Position numbers and translations under genes: made by a program. The notes under the pieces are model-generated. The model ran no database searches and was not told the origin of the DNA. It saw only the letters and a list, made by a program, of their open reading frames with translations. Below, one piece after another: positions 16,265 through 25,585 of a stretch of 64,000 nt of DNA (positions are counted from its first letter, which is position 1; each line of letters begins with the position of its first letter). This stretch comes from Comamonas sp. (GTDB taxonomy: Bacteria > Pseudomonadota > Gammaproteobacteria > Burkholderiales > Burkholderiaceae_C). The stretch lies in contig NZ_SPEY01000001.1 in the NCBI RefSeq assembly GCF_009360615.1, forward strand, positions 1 through 64,000. The letters are read 5' to 3'.

Positions 16265-18763
16265 ATGGGGAGTCTGAAGGGTCGCGCCGCTCTCATCGGC
16301 ATCATGATCGGGTTGATGCCGATACCAGGAAGGGCGGCTGGCGCGCCGCAGTTTACGGCGGAGGAGCGGGCCTGGATCGTCGCGCACCCCGTAGTGCGCA
16401 CCCGCGCCGATTTGAACTGGCGTCCGTTCGAATTCCGCGAAAACGGCAAGGTCGTCGGCGTGGTGCCGTCATATCTCGATGCCATCGCGCGGATCAGCGG
16501 GTTGCGCTTCGAGTATGTCGAAGATGTCCAGTGGCGCGACTCGGCGGACGCATTGCGCGCCGGCCGGATCGACATCATTCCCGATGTGACGTGGCGCAGC
16601 TCATCCGATGCCCTGAAGACGCCCAAGCCTGGCGCTGCCTCCGGCGCAGCGGCGCGTGGCGACACCACATCGCTCCGCAGCAACATCATCGTCGGCCGCC
16701 CCTATTTCGTCGGAACGGTTTTCGTCGTTGCGTCCGAACGCCTGAATCTGTTCGTCGACTTCCGCAATCTCGCTGGCCAGCGTGTCGCGATCAAGGGTGG
16801 GGGGGCACTCGAAGCCGCGATCCGGCAAGGTGACATCCCCATGAGCCTGTTGGTCTACGACAACGAACGTGACGCGCTGGCGGCCGTCTCCGACGGAGAC
16901 GCGGACGTTGCCATCGGCCCCGACATGTCGATCCTGCCGCTGCTGCAGCGGCAATTCCGCAACAAGCTGTTCGTGTCGGGCGGCCTGCCGGACAGTCCAT
17001 ATGCACTCGCGATCGCGACGCGCCACGACATGCCGGTACTCGCGTCGATTCTCGACAAGTCGCTCGCGGCAATTCCGGCGCGCGACGCCGAGCTCATTGC
17101 ACGTCAATGGATCGAGTCGGCCGACTACGGTAAGCCGTCACTGCACTCGATCCTTTACTACCGGCGCTGGCAGGTCGCGGCGGTCGGGAGCGGTCTGCTC
17201 GCGTTGGCGGCAATCGCACTCGTTTCCTGGCGCTCGCGTGTCGCGGCAGTACGCAGCGAGCGCGACAAGGCGATGTTCCTCGCGTTCATCAGCCATGAGA
17301 TCCGCACGCCGATGCACACGATCCTGTCTTCGCTGGAATTGCTGCAACGCGCGAAGCTGCCGCCGAAGCAGGCCGGTCGCGCGGACGCGGCACTGGCTGC
17401 GTCAGAGTCGCTGCTGACACTGCTCGACGACATCCTCGACTACTCGCGCCTCGAATCTCGGAACGTGACGCTCGTACCGGAGCCCACGTACGTCCAACCC
17501 TGGGTGCAGCGTAGCGCAGACATGGTGCGCTGGCGGGTCGATGAGAAGAAGCTGGGCCTCGCGCTCGAACTCGCGTGTCCTCCCGGACTGTGCATACTGA
17601 TCGACCCTGTGCGCACCCGGCAGATCGTGCTGAATCTGCTCGTCAACGCGATCAAGTTCACATCCACCGGATCGATTGCGCTGCGCGTCGACTATCTCGA
17701 AGGCAAACAGGACCGTACCGGCTCGCTTGTGATCGAGGTCCGCGACACCGGAATCGGCATTCCGCCCCAGCATCAGCGAGCAATCTTCGAGCCCTACCGA
17801 CGAGTCGAGCAATCGGGTAACCGTCGCGTCGGCGGCAGCGGGCTGGGGCTGTCGATCTGCCGCGAACTGGTCGGCCTGATGAAGGGTGTGATTACTGTCA
17901 GCAGCAGTCCTGATCTGGGGACCATCTTCACAGTGATCCTGCCAGTGCAACGCAGCGCGCACGCGCCAATGGCCGGCACAGCAGATGCGCGCGAGGCGAC
18001 AGAGGACGTCGACACGCCGCCACCGACCCGCAATGGCCCGATGATCCTGGTCGTCGACGACCACGAGGCGGTTCAACACGCAATCCAGCATCAGCTCGAC
18101 GCGCTCGCGTGCCGCTCGGCCGTTGCAGACACTGGCGAGCAGGCGCTCGCGCAGTTTGCCCGCACAGCGTTTGATATGGTACTGCTCGACTGCGACCTGC
18201 CCGACATCGACGGCTATACGGTCGTGCAACGCATGCGCGATGACGAACGCCTGCAACAGCGCACGCGCACGCCCATCATCGCGATTTCAGCGTCGACCGG
18301 AGATACACATCGCGAACGGTGCTTCGACAGTGGCATGGACGGCGTGCTGGGCAAGCCGCTGCGGCTCGAAGCACTGCGTCAGATGATCGACCTGTGGTGC
18401 CCGAATGGCGTCATGAACAGGAGCGTGCCGACGGAGGAAGGCTCGCAATCGGCGAAAACCGATTTCCGGGAGATCTATAGGCAAAGCGTCGACACCGATC
18501 TGGCTGAGCTCGGCAGTGCGTTGTCGAATGGCGATGCGGATCGTGCACTTCATGCGTCGCACCGCATCAAGGGTGCAGCCGCCGTTGCCGGCCATGCGGC
18601 GACAAGCGAGCTGGCAGCCGAACTCGAGCGCCGGTTACAGTTCGCATCCGGCAGCATGCCATCAAGCATCCATGCGCTCGGTGACGAGCTGCTACGCCTG
18701 CATCGCGCCGATATGGCCGGGCAGGGTGCCGCCGGGTGCGAGTCGGGCGGCCCCGATACGTAG
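16265..18763 (+). CDS. cblT: BvgS-like hybrid histidine kinase with receiver and HPt domains
   Basis: An 832-residue membrane sensor. Order: signal peptide (to about residue 25), one periplasmic solute-binding (SBP_bac_3) domain to about 305, membrane segment (VAAVGSGLLALAAIALVSW), HisKA with FISHEIRTPM (His344), ATPase domain with LLVNAIKFTS, DTGIGIPP and GGSGLGLSICRE, receiver with VLLDCDLPDIDG (Asp642), and an HPt domain with SHRIKGAAAVAGHA (His766). It has all parts of a four-step relay. ATG at 16265 follows GAAGGA. A run of seven G (16799-16805) lies in the sensor part. It converges on its paralogue cblS with 40 bases between stops. Confidence 0.87.
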   Translation: MGSLKGRAALIGIMIGLMPIPGRAAGAPQFTAEERAWIVAHPVVRTRADLNWRPFEFRENGKVVGVVPSYLDAIARISGLRFEYVEDVQWRDSADALRAGRIDIIPDVTWRSSSDALKTPKPGAASGAAARGDTTSLRSNIIVGRPYFVGTVFVVASERLNLFVDFRNLAGQRVAIKGGGALEAAIRQGDIPMSLLVYDNERDALAAVSDGDADVAIGPDMSILPLLQRQFRNKLFVSGGLPDSPYALAIATRHDMPVLASILDKSLAAIPARDAELIARQWIESADYGKPSLHSILYYRRWQVAAVGSGLLALAAIALVSWRSRVAAVRSERDKAMFLAFISHEIRTPMHTILSSLELLQRAKLPPKQAGRADAALAASESLLTLLDDILDYSRLESRNVTLVPEPTYVQPWVQRSADMVRWRVDEKKLGLALELACPPGLCILIDPVRTRQIVLNLLVNAIKFTSTGSIALRVDYLEGKQDRTGSLVIEVRDTGIGIPPQHQRAIFEPYRRVEQSGNRRVGGSGLGLSICRELVGLMKGVITVSSSPDLGTIFTVILPVQRSAHAPMAGTADAREATEDVDTPPPTRNGPMILVVDDHEAVQHAIQHQLDALACRSAVADTGEQALAQFARTAFDMVLLDCDLPDIDGYTVVQRMRDDERLQQRTRTPIIAISASTGDTHRERCFDSGMDGVLGKPLRLEALRQMIDLWCPNGVMNRSVPTEEGSQSAKTDFREIYRQSVDTDLAELGSALSNGDADRALHASHRIKGAAAVAGHAATSELAAELERRLQFASGSMPSSIHALGDELLRLHRADMAGQGAAGCESGGPDT

Positions 18764-18803
18764 ACGTCCCGCATGGCTGGAAACCCGGCTGCCGGTCACG
18801 CGC

Positions 18804-20957
18804 TTATGGCAGGGTCGACACCACCAGTGTGTTATCCACATCGCTGGAGCACCACCGCGCGATCGCCTGCCGAAGTGTTTCGAGCCGCAGCGGCTTGCCC
18901 AGCACACCGTCCATCCCGCTTGCCAGACAATGCATCCTGTGGGTATCACAGGATTCCGCCGAGATCGCGATGATCGGAACGCGCAAGGCCTTTCGCGCGG
19001 CTTCCTCCTGACGGATCATCCGCGCGAGAGCATAGCCGTCGATGTCGGGCAGATTGCAATCGAGCAGCACCATGTCAATCCGGCCCCCTGCAAGGTGCCG
19101 CAGCGCTTCCTCTCCTGAACCGGCCGCGATGCCAACGCAGCCGAGCGCCTCGCACTGATCCTGCAGCGCGACACGCACTGCCTCGTGATCATCGACGATC
19201 AGGACGTACGCTGTGCCGCGATGCAACGGCTCGGCCGTTGTATCGCCCTGTGCCAGCACTGCACTGGCCGATCGCGCCGGGGGAATGCCCTCCGCTGCAG
19301 GAACCGGCAATTGCACCGTGAATACCGTTTCGACATGCGGTGTGCTTTCTACCGAGATCGAGCCGCGCATCAACTCGACGAGCTCCCGACAGATCGCGAG
19401 CCCGAGTCCACTGCCCCCGTTGCCTGATTGCGGCGCGCGATTGGCCTGCCAGTAGGTTTCGAAAACGTGGCCCAAGCGATCAGGGGCGATGCCGGTTCCG
19501 GTGTCGCGCACTTCGAGGTACAACGTACCGTTGCGGCTGTGACGGGCAGGCAGATATCCCACTTGCAGCGTAACGGCACCGACAGAAGTGAAATTGATTG
19601 CGTTGACGAGCAGATTCAGCACGATCTGGCGCACGCGCACAGGATCAATCGACACCAGCATCGATGACGGCCCCGACACATCGAGCTTCAACGCAAGAGC
19701 CTTTCGGTCCGCACGCCAGCGCACCATGTCGACGGTCTTGCGGGCCCAGGCGTCGAGCTCGACCGTTTGCGGCGACAGCGTGACCTTGCGCGATTCGAGG
19801 CGCGAGTAGTCCAAGATGTCGTCGAGCAGTGTCAGCAGCGTTTCCGATGCCGATGCAGCCGCGTCCACGCGGCCTGCCTGCTGCACGGAAAGCTGCGAAC
19901 GCTGCAGGAATTCGAGCGAAGACAGGACCGTCTGCATCGGAGTGCGGATCTCGTGACTGACGAACGCGAGGAACTTCGCCTTGTCGCGTTTGCTGCGGAT
20001 GGCAGCCGCACGGGATCTCCACATCAGGTAGGCGAGCACCCCAAACGTCAGCAAGGTCAGGATGATCGCCAGCACTGCCGGCGCACGGTAATGCACGATC
20101 GAGCGAATCGTCGGCTTGCCGTAGTCGCCCAGCTCAATCGAGTCTCGCGTGATTCTGGCCGTCTCGCTGACAGGAATGGCTGCGAGCGACTTGTCGATGA
20201 TCGATGCGAGGATCGGCAGGTCGACGCGCGAGAGCATCGCAAGCGACACCGGGCGGTCGGCCAGCATGCCGGACATATAGAGCTGACCGGTGTATCGTCG
20301 GCGCATGATAGGCAGGATCGTGACGTCAATGCCGAGCGCGGCATCGGCTTCGCCGTTGGCGACTGCGGCTAACGCGAGTTCTTCGGTGTCGAAGGTCAGT
20401 ACGTGGAGCGGCACCGCGCTGTGGTGAACGAAGTATTCGACCGCACCACGCCCCTTGATCGCGATGCGCCGGCCCATCAGCCGTTGCAGCCCGAAAATCA
20501 TCGCCGAGTTGTTGCGCGTCACGACGGTCAGCCGCCCGACCAGATACGGCGCACTGACCAGCGCATCGGAGCCGACGCGGTCCGGAATCAGCTCGCGCCA
20601 GACACCTGGGAGCAGATCAACCTTGCCGGCCGCGAGTGCCTCGTATGCATGCCCCCATTCAGTGCCCGGCACCGTACGGAACTCAAGGCCGGTCATCTTC
20701 GAGATCGCGTTCAGGTAGCCGGCGACGAGCCCTGCATGCCCGCCGTTGCGCATGTATTCGATCGGATGCCAGTTCGCCTCGACCGCGATATGGACGACCG
20801 GGTGGTCACCGATCCACCGAAGCTCTTCGTCTGTGAAGGGCGGCTTCCAGCAGCCGGTCGCTGCGCCCGCACCGACCGAGACGGTCAGCAGCATCGTCGC
20901 CAACACGTGGCGAAGCATGCGCCACACCGGGCGATGTGCGGAGGACCTTGCTTCCAT
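18804..20957 (-). CDS. cblS: BvgS-like hybrid histidine kinase without HPt domain
   Basis: A 717-residue paralogue of the neighbouring kinase: signal peptide (LATMLLTVSVGAGAA), a periplasmic SBP_bac_3 domain, membrane segment (AIILTLLTFGVLAYLMW), HisKA with FVSHEIRTPM (His335), ATPase domain with LLVNAINFTS, DTGTGIAP and GGSGLGLAICRE, and a receiver with VLLDCNLPDIDG (Asp633). It ends soon after the receiver (VVSTLP), so the HPt domain is missing and phosphotransfer would need one in trans, most simply from CblT. The in-frame region upstream of the ATG at 20957 overlaps cblD in another frame and is not real. It follows cblD with 56 bases between, in the pilus-gene orientation. Confidence 0.85.
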   Translation of the reverse strand: MEARSSAHRPVWRMLRHVLATMLLTVSVGAGAATGCWKPPFTDEELRWIGDHPVVHIAVEANWHPIEYMRNGGHAGLVAGYLNAISKMTGLEFRTVPGTEWGHAYEALAAGKVDLLPGVWRELIPDRVGSDALVSAPYLVGRLTVVTRNNSAMIFGLQRLMGRRIAIKGRGAVEYFVHHSAVPLHVLTFDTEELALAAVANGEADAALGIDVTILPIMRRRYTGQLYMSGMLADRPVSLAMLSRVDLPILASIIDKSLAAIPVSETARITRDSIELGDYGKPTIRSIVHYRAPAVLAIILTLLTFGVLAYLMWRSRAAAIRSKRDKAKFLAFVSHEIRTPMQTVLSSLEFLQRSQLSVQQAGRVDAAASASETLLTLLDDILDYSRLESRKVTLSPQTVELDAWARKTVDMVRWRADRKALALKLDVSGPSSMLVSIDPVRVRQIVLNLLVNAINFTSVGAVTLQVGYLPARHSRNGTLYLEVRDTGTGIAPDRLGHVFETYWQANRAPQSGNGGSGLGLAICRELVELMRGSISVESTPHVETVFTVQLPVPAAEGIPPARSASAVLAQGDTTAEPLHRGTAYVLIVDDHEAVRVALQDQCEALGCVGIAAGSGEEALRHLAGGRIDMVLLDCNLPDIDGYALARMIRQEEAARKALRVPIIAISAESCDTHRMHCLASGMDGVLGKPLRLETLRQAIARWCSSDVDNTLVVSTLP

Positions 20958-21013
20958 GATCGATTCGTTTGGGATAAAGGCGTTCGGCACCCGCTTCAAG
21001 AGCGCCGAATGTG

Positions 21014-22180
21014 CTAGAGACTGGCGGACGACGGCGTAAACGTGATCGTCAGCTTGTGGCTGTACTTGCCCGGACGCTTCCAGACCGACTGGAATTCGGG
21101 CGTCTCCAGCGTCAACGGCGTCGGCGTGCAGACGACCGGCACCGAAATCCCCGGCAGCGTGACTGATCGGCCGCCGCTGTTGTTCACACCCTGAAGCCGC
21201 ACCGTCTCGTTGTTCGGCAGCGCGATCTTCTTGCCTGCGTAGGTCAGGCTCGCGGTGTAGTCGACACGCGATTCGTAGGCACCGCTCTTGTCCTTGTCGA
21301 GCAACACGGAATACAGGCCTTTGTCGCGGCGGTCGACCGTAAGACCATCGCTCGCCGACACGTCGAACCAGGTACTCTGCGAGTTGTAGCCGTCGTACAG
21401 GCACATGTCGACGTTCGACATGCCCGACATCCGACTGCCGTTCGGCAGCTTGCGCAGCCCGAGGTCGACGGTGGGTATGGCGCTCGTGAAACCCGGCAGA
21501 TAGACCTGAATGTTGTTCTTGTCAGTGGTATCCAGCGTGATCGCCGCCTTGAAGATGCCCAGCGTCGGGTTCGCGCCGGAATCAGCCCACTTCCTCAGGT
21601 TCAACCACAGGTTCGCTTTCCAGGTTCCGCCGGATGGGAGCTTCTTCAGCTCTGCGGAGGGAATCTTCACAAAGAGTACACGCCCGTCCCAGCCGATGGA
21701 GTCGCAACCGGCGACGGTGGCGCTCTGCGCCATTTCCATCGGTTTTCGGGCAATCGACACGACCCCGGAAACGACACCGCCGCTGCAATCCCGGTGACGT
21801 TGGTAAGCGTTTGCGCCTTCAAGAGTCAGTACGGCCGTCGCCCCGGTATTCTCTTCCTTGAACGAAAGCTTGATGTCGGTCGACGTGCCCGACTTCGACC
21901 ATACCGGTTCGGTCGGGCATGCGCCGTTCGCCGTATCGGTCGACGATTGGCAAGTCCAGGAATTTCGTCCCCATTTGTTGAACTCGCTCGTATCGTAGCC
22001 GCCCGATGCCTTGTCGAAGATCACGACATCGCCCACTGGCGTACCACGATCGCGAATGGCCTGCGTCGTATCGTCGCGCCCCGCCGGCTGTTCCATGACC
22101 GCCGATGCATCGAGCGAGAGCACGCCCATCGCGACCGCGAGGACGATTGCCCGGCAACGGGTTCGATTGATCTGATGCAT
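21014..22180 (-). CDS. cblD: CblD/CfaE-family minor pilin and tip adhesin
   Basis: A 388-residue exported protein with a signal peptide (IVLAVAMGVLSLDASA). The two-part layout of class 5 tip adhesins is visible: an N-terminal Cys-containing domain (SWTCQSST, ANGACPTEP, HRDCSGG, VAGCDSIGWDGRVLFVKIP) and a C-terminal pilin-like part (VDMCLYDGYNS through TPTPLTLETPEFQSVWKRPG). In this family the adhesin caps the fibre and starts its assembly through the usher. ATG at 22180 is preceded at some distance by AAGGA; the earlier start at 22216 would put charged residues ahead of the signal. It lies 75 bases after the usher gene. Confidence 0.85.
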   Translation of the reverse strand: MHQINRTRCRAIVLAVAMGVLSLDASAVMEQPAGRDDTTQAIRDRGTPVGDVVIFDKASGGYDTSEFNKWGRNSWTCQSSTDTANGACPTEPVWSKSGTSTDIKLSFKEENTGATAVLTLEGANAYQRHRDCSGGVVSGVVSIARKPMEMAQSATVAGCDSIGWDGRVLFVKIPSAELKKLPSGGTWKANLWLNLRKWADSGANPTLGIFKAAITLDTTDKNNIQVYLPGFTSAIPTVDLGLRKLPNGSRMSGMSNVDMCLYDGYNSQSTWFDVSASDGLTVDRRDKGLYSVLLDKDKSGAYESRVDYTASLTYAGKKIALPNNETVRLQGVNNSGGRSVTLPGISVPVVCTPTPLTLETPEFQSVWKRPGKYSHKLTITFTPSSASL

Positions 22181-22255
22181 ATGAATGGCTGTTTCCTTGT
22201 TTTTTCGGCGTCGCACGCAACAACATGCTGTGCCTTCTGGCGCACGTCGTGCGCG

Positions 22256-24958
22256 TCATTGCGAAGAATTGGTCACATCCGTGGTCCGCGCCTGCATCGC
22301 CATCACGTAACGACGCTCCAGCAGCTTGCGCACGCGAGCCTGCTTGCGCAGCGACTCGGGCAACACGTCCGGCCCGGCCACTTCGCAGCGCACCTCGCCC
22401 ACCATCATCAGCACGTCCTGCTGGCGCTTGACCTGCAGCGGGCAGCGCATCAGCGTCGAACCGTCGACGACGAACAGTTCGCTTTGCTTCTGATCCATTT
22501 CGGCAATGAAGCCACCCTGGCTGTCGATGAGAGGCATCGCACCATTGAGAATCACGCCGTCCGACAGCGGCGCGCCGCCCTTCGAGAAGGCCTGGCCAAC
22601 ATAGGTGTATGTCACCTTTGCATTGACGTCGCGCAGCGCGAGCTGTCCGGGTACCATGAACAGCGTGCGCTTGCCGAGCCCCTCGGTCACGCTCGTTAAG
22701 CCTGCGGCCGCCTGCGCGCCCGCGTCGCTCACTTCGGTAGTCACCGGCGTGAAGGCCGACACCGGCAGCAGCGCGCGTTGCCCGAAACCCACTTTGATCC
22801 GCGCGCTCGAATCGCTATGCACCTCGGCCGCCATGCCGCTCGCATCGTCGTGCCTGGCGACCCGTACGGCAAAGCCCGCCAGCGGATCCGACTGCGACGC
22901 GGATGCGCCGAGAAATACGCCCTGCCGCGCCACCGCGAACGACGACGAATAGCTCGCCGTCACTGACGGATTGTTGCCGCCGCTGTCGCGGCTGTAGCTG
23001 TTCGCAACCGCCCCGGCGAAATCGCCGTAGCGCCCCTTCCAGCGGCCCTGCACGGTGCCCGTCAGGTTGTCGACGCCGTCACCCGACAGGCCGAGCGCGA
23101 GCTCCCGGTAGGTATCGCCCTGCCAGTTCCAGTTCCGGTCTAGCGTGTAATGCGTCTTCGTGCTGTTGCGATCCGTGCGAACGTCGACGCCCGCCGAGGT
23201 ATAGGCGGACGCACGCTGCGCCTGCATCGCGGGCTCGGCCATCGACAGCGTCACGCCGACGTAGCCGCCATAGTCGTTGCGGGCGCCCGCGTTGCGGTTC
23301 GCGTACGCGCCAATCCGCAGGTTTGCGCTGATCTTGCGCCATGTCAGGGATCGCGACAGCGCGACCTGAAGCGCACGCGACACCTGGTTCCCCTGATGGG
23401 CAACAGGTGTCGCCCACGGGCGATCCGACATGTCGGCCAGGCGGTAAGGCGATTGCCCCGCGCTTTTGTTGTATGTGTAGCCGAGCATCGCCGACCAATT
23501 TCCGAGGGGCAAGGACACGTTCGCGTTCAACATGTCGTAGCAACCGATGTCGCGATACGATGCCGACTGGCCGCTGCACGCAGCGCCGCGCATCTGGTAG
23601 CGATAAACGCTCCATGACACGCCGTCGACGAACGATATCTGTTGCGTGTTGCCACGCGACCCGTCGTTCCCGGCGAAGAACGAACCACCGGCTGAGAGCA
23701 CTCCCTGGGGAAATGCATGACGCCACTCCAGCGCCGTTTCGTTGTAGACGTGTCGGCCGACGCTCGCGATGCCGCTCGTCAGCGCCATCCCGCGCAATAG
23801 CGGAATCCGCACGCCGGCAGCCGTGGCCATGCTGTCCGACACATCCCGGCCGGACGTGCGGCCGGCCTGTGCAAACCATTGCCGCGTGCGCGAATTGACA
23901 CCGCCGCCTGTCTTTGTGAAGGGGGTCGTCTGCGTGCGCGCCTGCACGCCATTCTCGAACACGCGCAGCGTCAGCGGGTACGTACCATCCGGAAAACGCG
24001 ACGTATCGAGCGCATTGACGCCGGCCTTCATATAGACCGTCCCGAGCAGCTCCTGCCCGCGGTATGCATCGATGCGCGAGTCGCGCGGCAGCAGCAGCGT
24101 GACCGGCGTGCCCTGCTGTGCAACCTCCGGATTCACATAGGCCAGCGTCGTACCGACGCGCACGCCGTCGAGCGTGCCGACCGGCAGCATGGTGAACCCG
24201 AAGTTGCCGCCGAGCGCACTCGCCAGATTACGGTTGTCCATGCGGCCGGCCTGCGCGTAGTGCTCTGTTCCAAGATCGTGGCGATAGTAGAGATCCCGAA
24301 GCAGGATCTGGCGGTCCGATCCTCTCGAATAATCCGAATGGGTAAAGCTCCAGTTTCCTCCGACGAAGCTCGCCGGCGTGAGGCCAAGCGCCCCCGTGCC
24401 GGACACGGACAGGCTGTTGTAGCCACGCCCGCCCGACAGGTTGATCGTCTGCTGATGGATCAGCGCGTTCTCCGTCATCGGCGAAGGCTCGCGAAAGCGC
24501 TGGTCGCGCTCTTCAGTGCTCACCCAGTCGCGCGACAGGAACAACTCGATGTTTCCGTCGCTTTCGTCGTAAATCACGGCCGCGCTATCCGTGTCGACAT
24601 ACCCGCAGCCGTTCACGCCCGCCTGCCCTGCGCAAGCGCGGCTGCCGTTGCGCGCCATCTCCATCGACAACGCATCGCCGATCAGCGATACGTCCACCGC
24701 CGGATCGATCTGCGAGCCGAGCGCCTGCAATAAGAGTCCGGGTTGCTCGAACCGCACGGTGTCCGGCGTCACGAAGACGTGAAACAAGCCAAGCGGCTTG
24801 CCGAGAAAATTGACGTTGATTCGCTCGTCATGCCCCGTCATGATGTCCTCGAAACCCGGCGGCACAGCTGAAACGGCATATACGGAGGACGCGAGGCCCA
24901 ACGCACATAAAGCGCTCAGGCATGCGACAACGGTTTTCTTGAGGTCGAATGGAACCAT
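22256..24958 (-). CDS. cblC: CS1/cable-type outer-membrane usher
   Basis: A 900-residue outer-membrane pore through which pilus subunits are polymerised. It has a signal peptide (CLSALCALGLASSVYA), an N-terminal chaperone-binding region (VPPGFEDIMTGHDERINVNF, LGKPLGLFHVFVTPD), a long beta-barrel section rich in alternating aromatic strands, and a C-terminal plug/carboxyl part with GGFIAEMDQKQSELFVVDG and CPLQ. This layout belongs to the class 5 (CfaC/CooC/CblC) ushers, not the FimD class. An earlier TTG start at 24988 has no support. It follows the major pilin after two hairpins, so usher should be made at a much lower level than pilin. Confidence 0.88.
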   Translation of the reverse strand: MVPFDLKKTVVACLSALCALGLASSVYAVSAVPPGFEDIMTGHDERINVNFLGKPLGLFHVFVTPDTVRFEQPGLLLQALGSQIDPAVDVSLIGDALSMEMARNGSRACAGQAGVNGCGYVDTDSAAVIYDESDGNIELFLSRDWVSTEERDQRFREPSPMTENALIHQQTINLSGGRGYNSLSVSGTGALGLTPASFVGGNWSFTHSDYSRGSDRQILLRDLYYRHDLGTEHYAQAGRMDNRNLASALGGNFGFTMLPVGTLDGVRVGTTLAYVNPEVAQQGTPVTLLLPRDSRIDAYRGQELLGTVYMKAGVNALDTSRFPDGTYPLTLRVFENGVQARTQTTPFTKTGGGVNSRTRQWFAQAGRTSGRDVSDSMATAAGVRIPLLRGMALTSGIASVGRHVYNETALEWRHAFPQGVLSAGGSFFAGNDGSRGNTQQISFVDGVSWSVYRYQMRGAACSGQSASYRDIGCYDMLNANVSLPLGNWSAMLGYTYNKSAGQSPYRLADMSDRPWATPVAHQGNQVSRALQVALSRSLTWRKISANLRIGAYANRNAGARNDYGGYVGVTLSMAEPAMQAQRASAYTSAGVDVRTDRNSTKTHYTLDRNWNWQGDTYRELALGLSGDGVDNLTGTVQGRWKGRYGDFAGAVANSYSRDSGGNNPSVTASYSSSFAVARQGVFLGASASQSDPLAGFAVRVARHDDASGMAAEVHSDSSARIKVGFGQRALLPVSAFTPVTTEVSDAGAQAAAGLTSVTEGLGKRTLFMVPGQLALRDVNAKVTYTYVGQAFSKGGAPLSDGVILNGAMPLIDSQGGFIAEMDQKQSELFVVDGSTLMRCPLQVKRQQDVLMMVGEVRCEVAGPDVLPESLRKQARVRKLLERRYVMAMQARTTDVTNSSQ

Positions 24959-24986
24959 GCGGAAGCAGGAAATTGTTTCAAAAGAC

Positions 24987-25016
24987 AAAAAAAGGGCGCG
25001 TCGCTCAGACGCGCCC
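24987..25016 (-). terminator. Hairpin with T-tract between major pilin and usher
   Basis: Perfect nine-base stem (24994-25002 with 25008-25016, five-base loop), followed on the minus strand by seven T residues (24987-24993). It sits between the pilin stop and the usher start with no promoter in between, so it should act as a partial terminator or an mRNA 3' stabiliser that sets high pilin and low usher output. Confidence 0.8.
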
Positions 25017-25027
25017 GTCGAGAAACA

Positions 25028-25050
25028 GGGCGCGCAGCTCAGACGCGCCC
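25028..25050 (-). terminator. Second, upstream hairpin after the major pilin gene
   Basis: Seven-base GC stem (GGGCGCG at 25028-25034 with CGCGCCC at 25044-25050) with nine-base loop, 19 bases after the pilin stop codon in the transcript. It has no T-tract and nearly repeats the sequence of the next hairpin, which looks like a tandem duplication. Confidence 0.6.
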
Positions 25051-25069
25051 GTTGATGCTGCGAAGAGAC

Positions 25070-25582
25070 TTAGGGTGCCGACGCCGCGCTCTGCGTGAGG
25101 ATCACGCTGACGAGGCCCTGATAGCTGCCGGACGCTGTGACGGCTTCGGCAGCCTTCTGGCTGATGGACAGCGGCAGCACATTCGAGCCCTGCGCCAGTT
25201 CACCGGGGAAAAGTTCCGCAGTCTTCAGCGTCACCGCCGTCGTGCTCAGCGCCGTGTCGCCCAGCGAAACCGTCAGCGGAATTTCCTTTGCGCCGGGGCT
25301 TGTCTGGTTCTTCAGCGACGGCTCGGCCGCGAGACGGATCTGCAGATCCTTCGCCTTGTCGTTCGTGAAGATCTTCGCGTTGACTACAGCGGCCTGGAGA
25401 CCCGTACCCGGCAGATATTGCATCTGCATGGTCGCCGGCAATGCCGAGCCGTCCGCCGACAGCATTTCGAGCGTCGTGTCGATGTTGGCAGTGACGGTGA
25501 TGTCCTTTTGAACGGCGTGGGCCGACATCGACATCAGGGCGGCAGCAGCTGTTGCGGCAGTGATCGAAGCGTATTTCAGCAT
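25070..25582 (-). CDS. cblA: Cable/CFA-I-type major pilin
   Basis: A 170-residue pilin with a signal peptide cut after AHA. The mature protein begins VQKDITVTANIDTTLEML, clearly like the CFA/I and CblA pilins, and it has SADGSALPATM and the C-terminal LVSVILTQSA strand. It has no cysteine, as expected for this fimbrial class, where subunits are joined by donor-strand exchange. AAGGA lies six bases before the ATG, a strong site fitting an abundant product. It starts only three bases after the chaperone gene ends. Confidence 0.9.
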   Translation of the reverse strand: MLKYASITAATAAAALMSMSAHAVQKDITVTANIDTTLEMLSADGSALPATMQMQYLPGTGLQAAVVNAKIFTNDKAKDLQIRLAAEPSLKNQTSPGAKEIPLTVSLGDTALSTTAVTLKTAELFPGELAQGSNVLPLSISQKAAEAVTASGSYQGLVSVILTQSAASAP

Positions 25583-25585
25583 TGG

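Noticed and set aside
20958-21404. 149-residue N-terminal extension of CblS
   Set aside because: It overlaps cblD in another frame and precedes a clear signal peptide at 20957.
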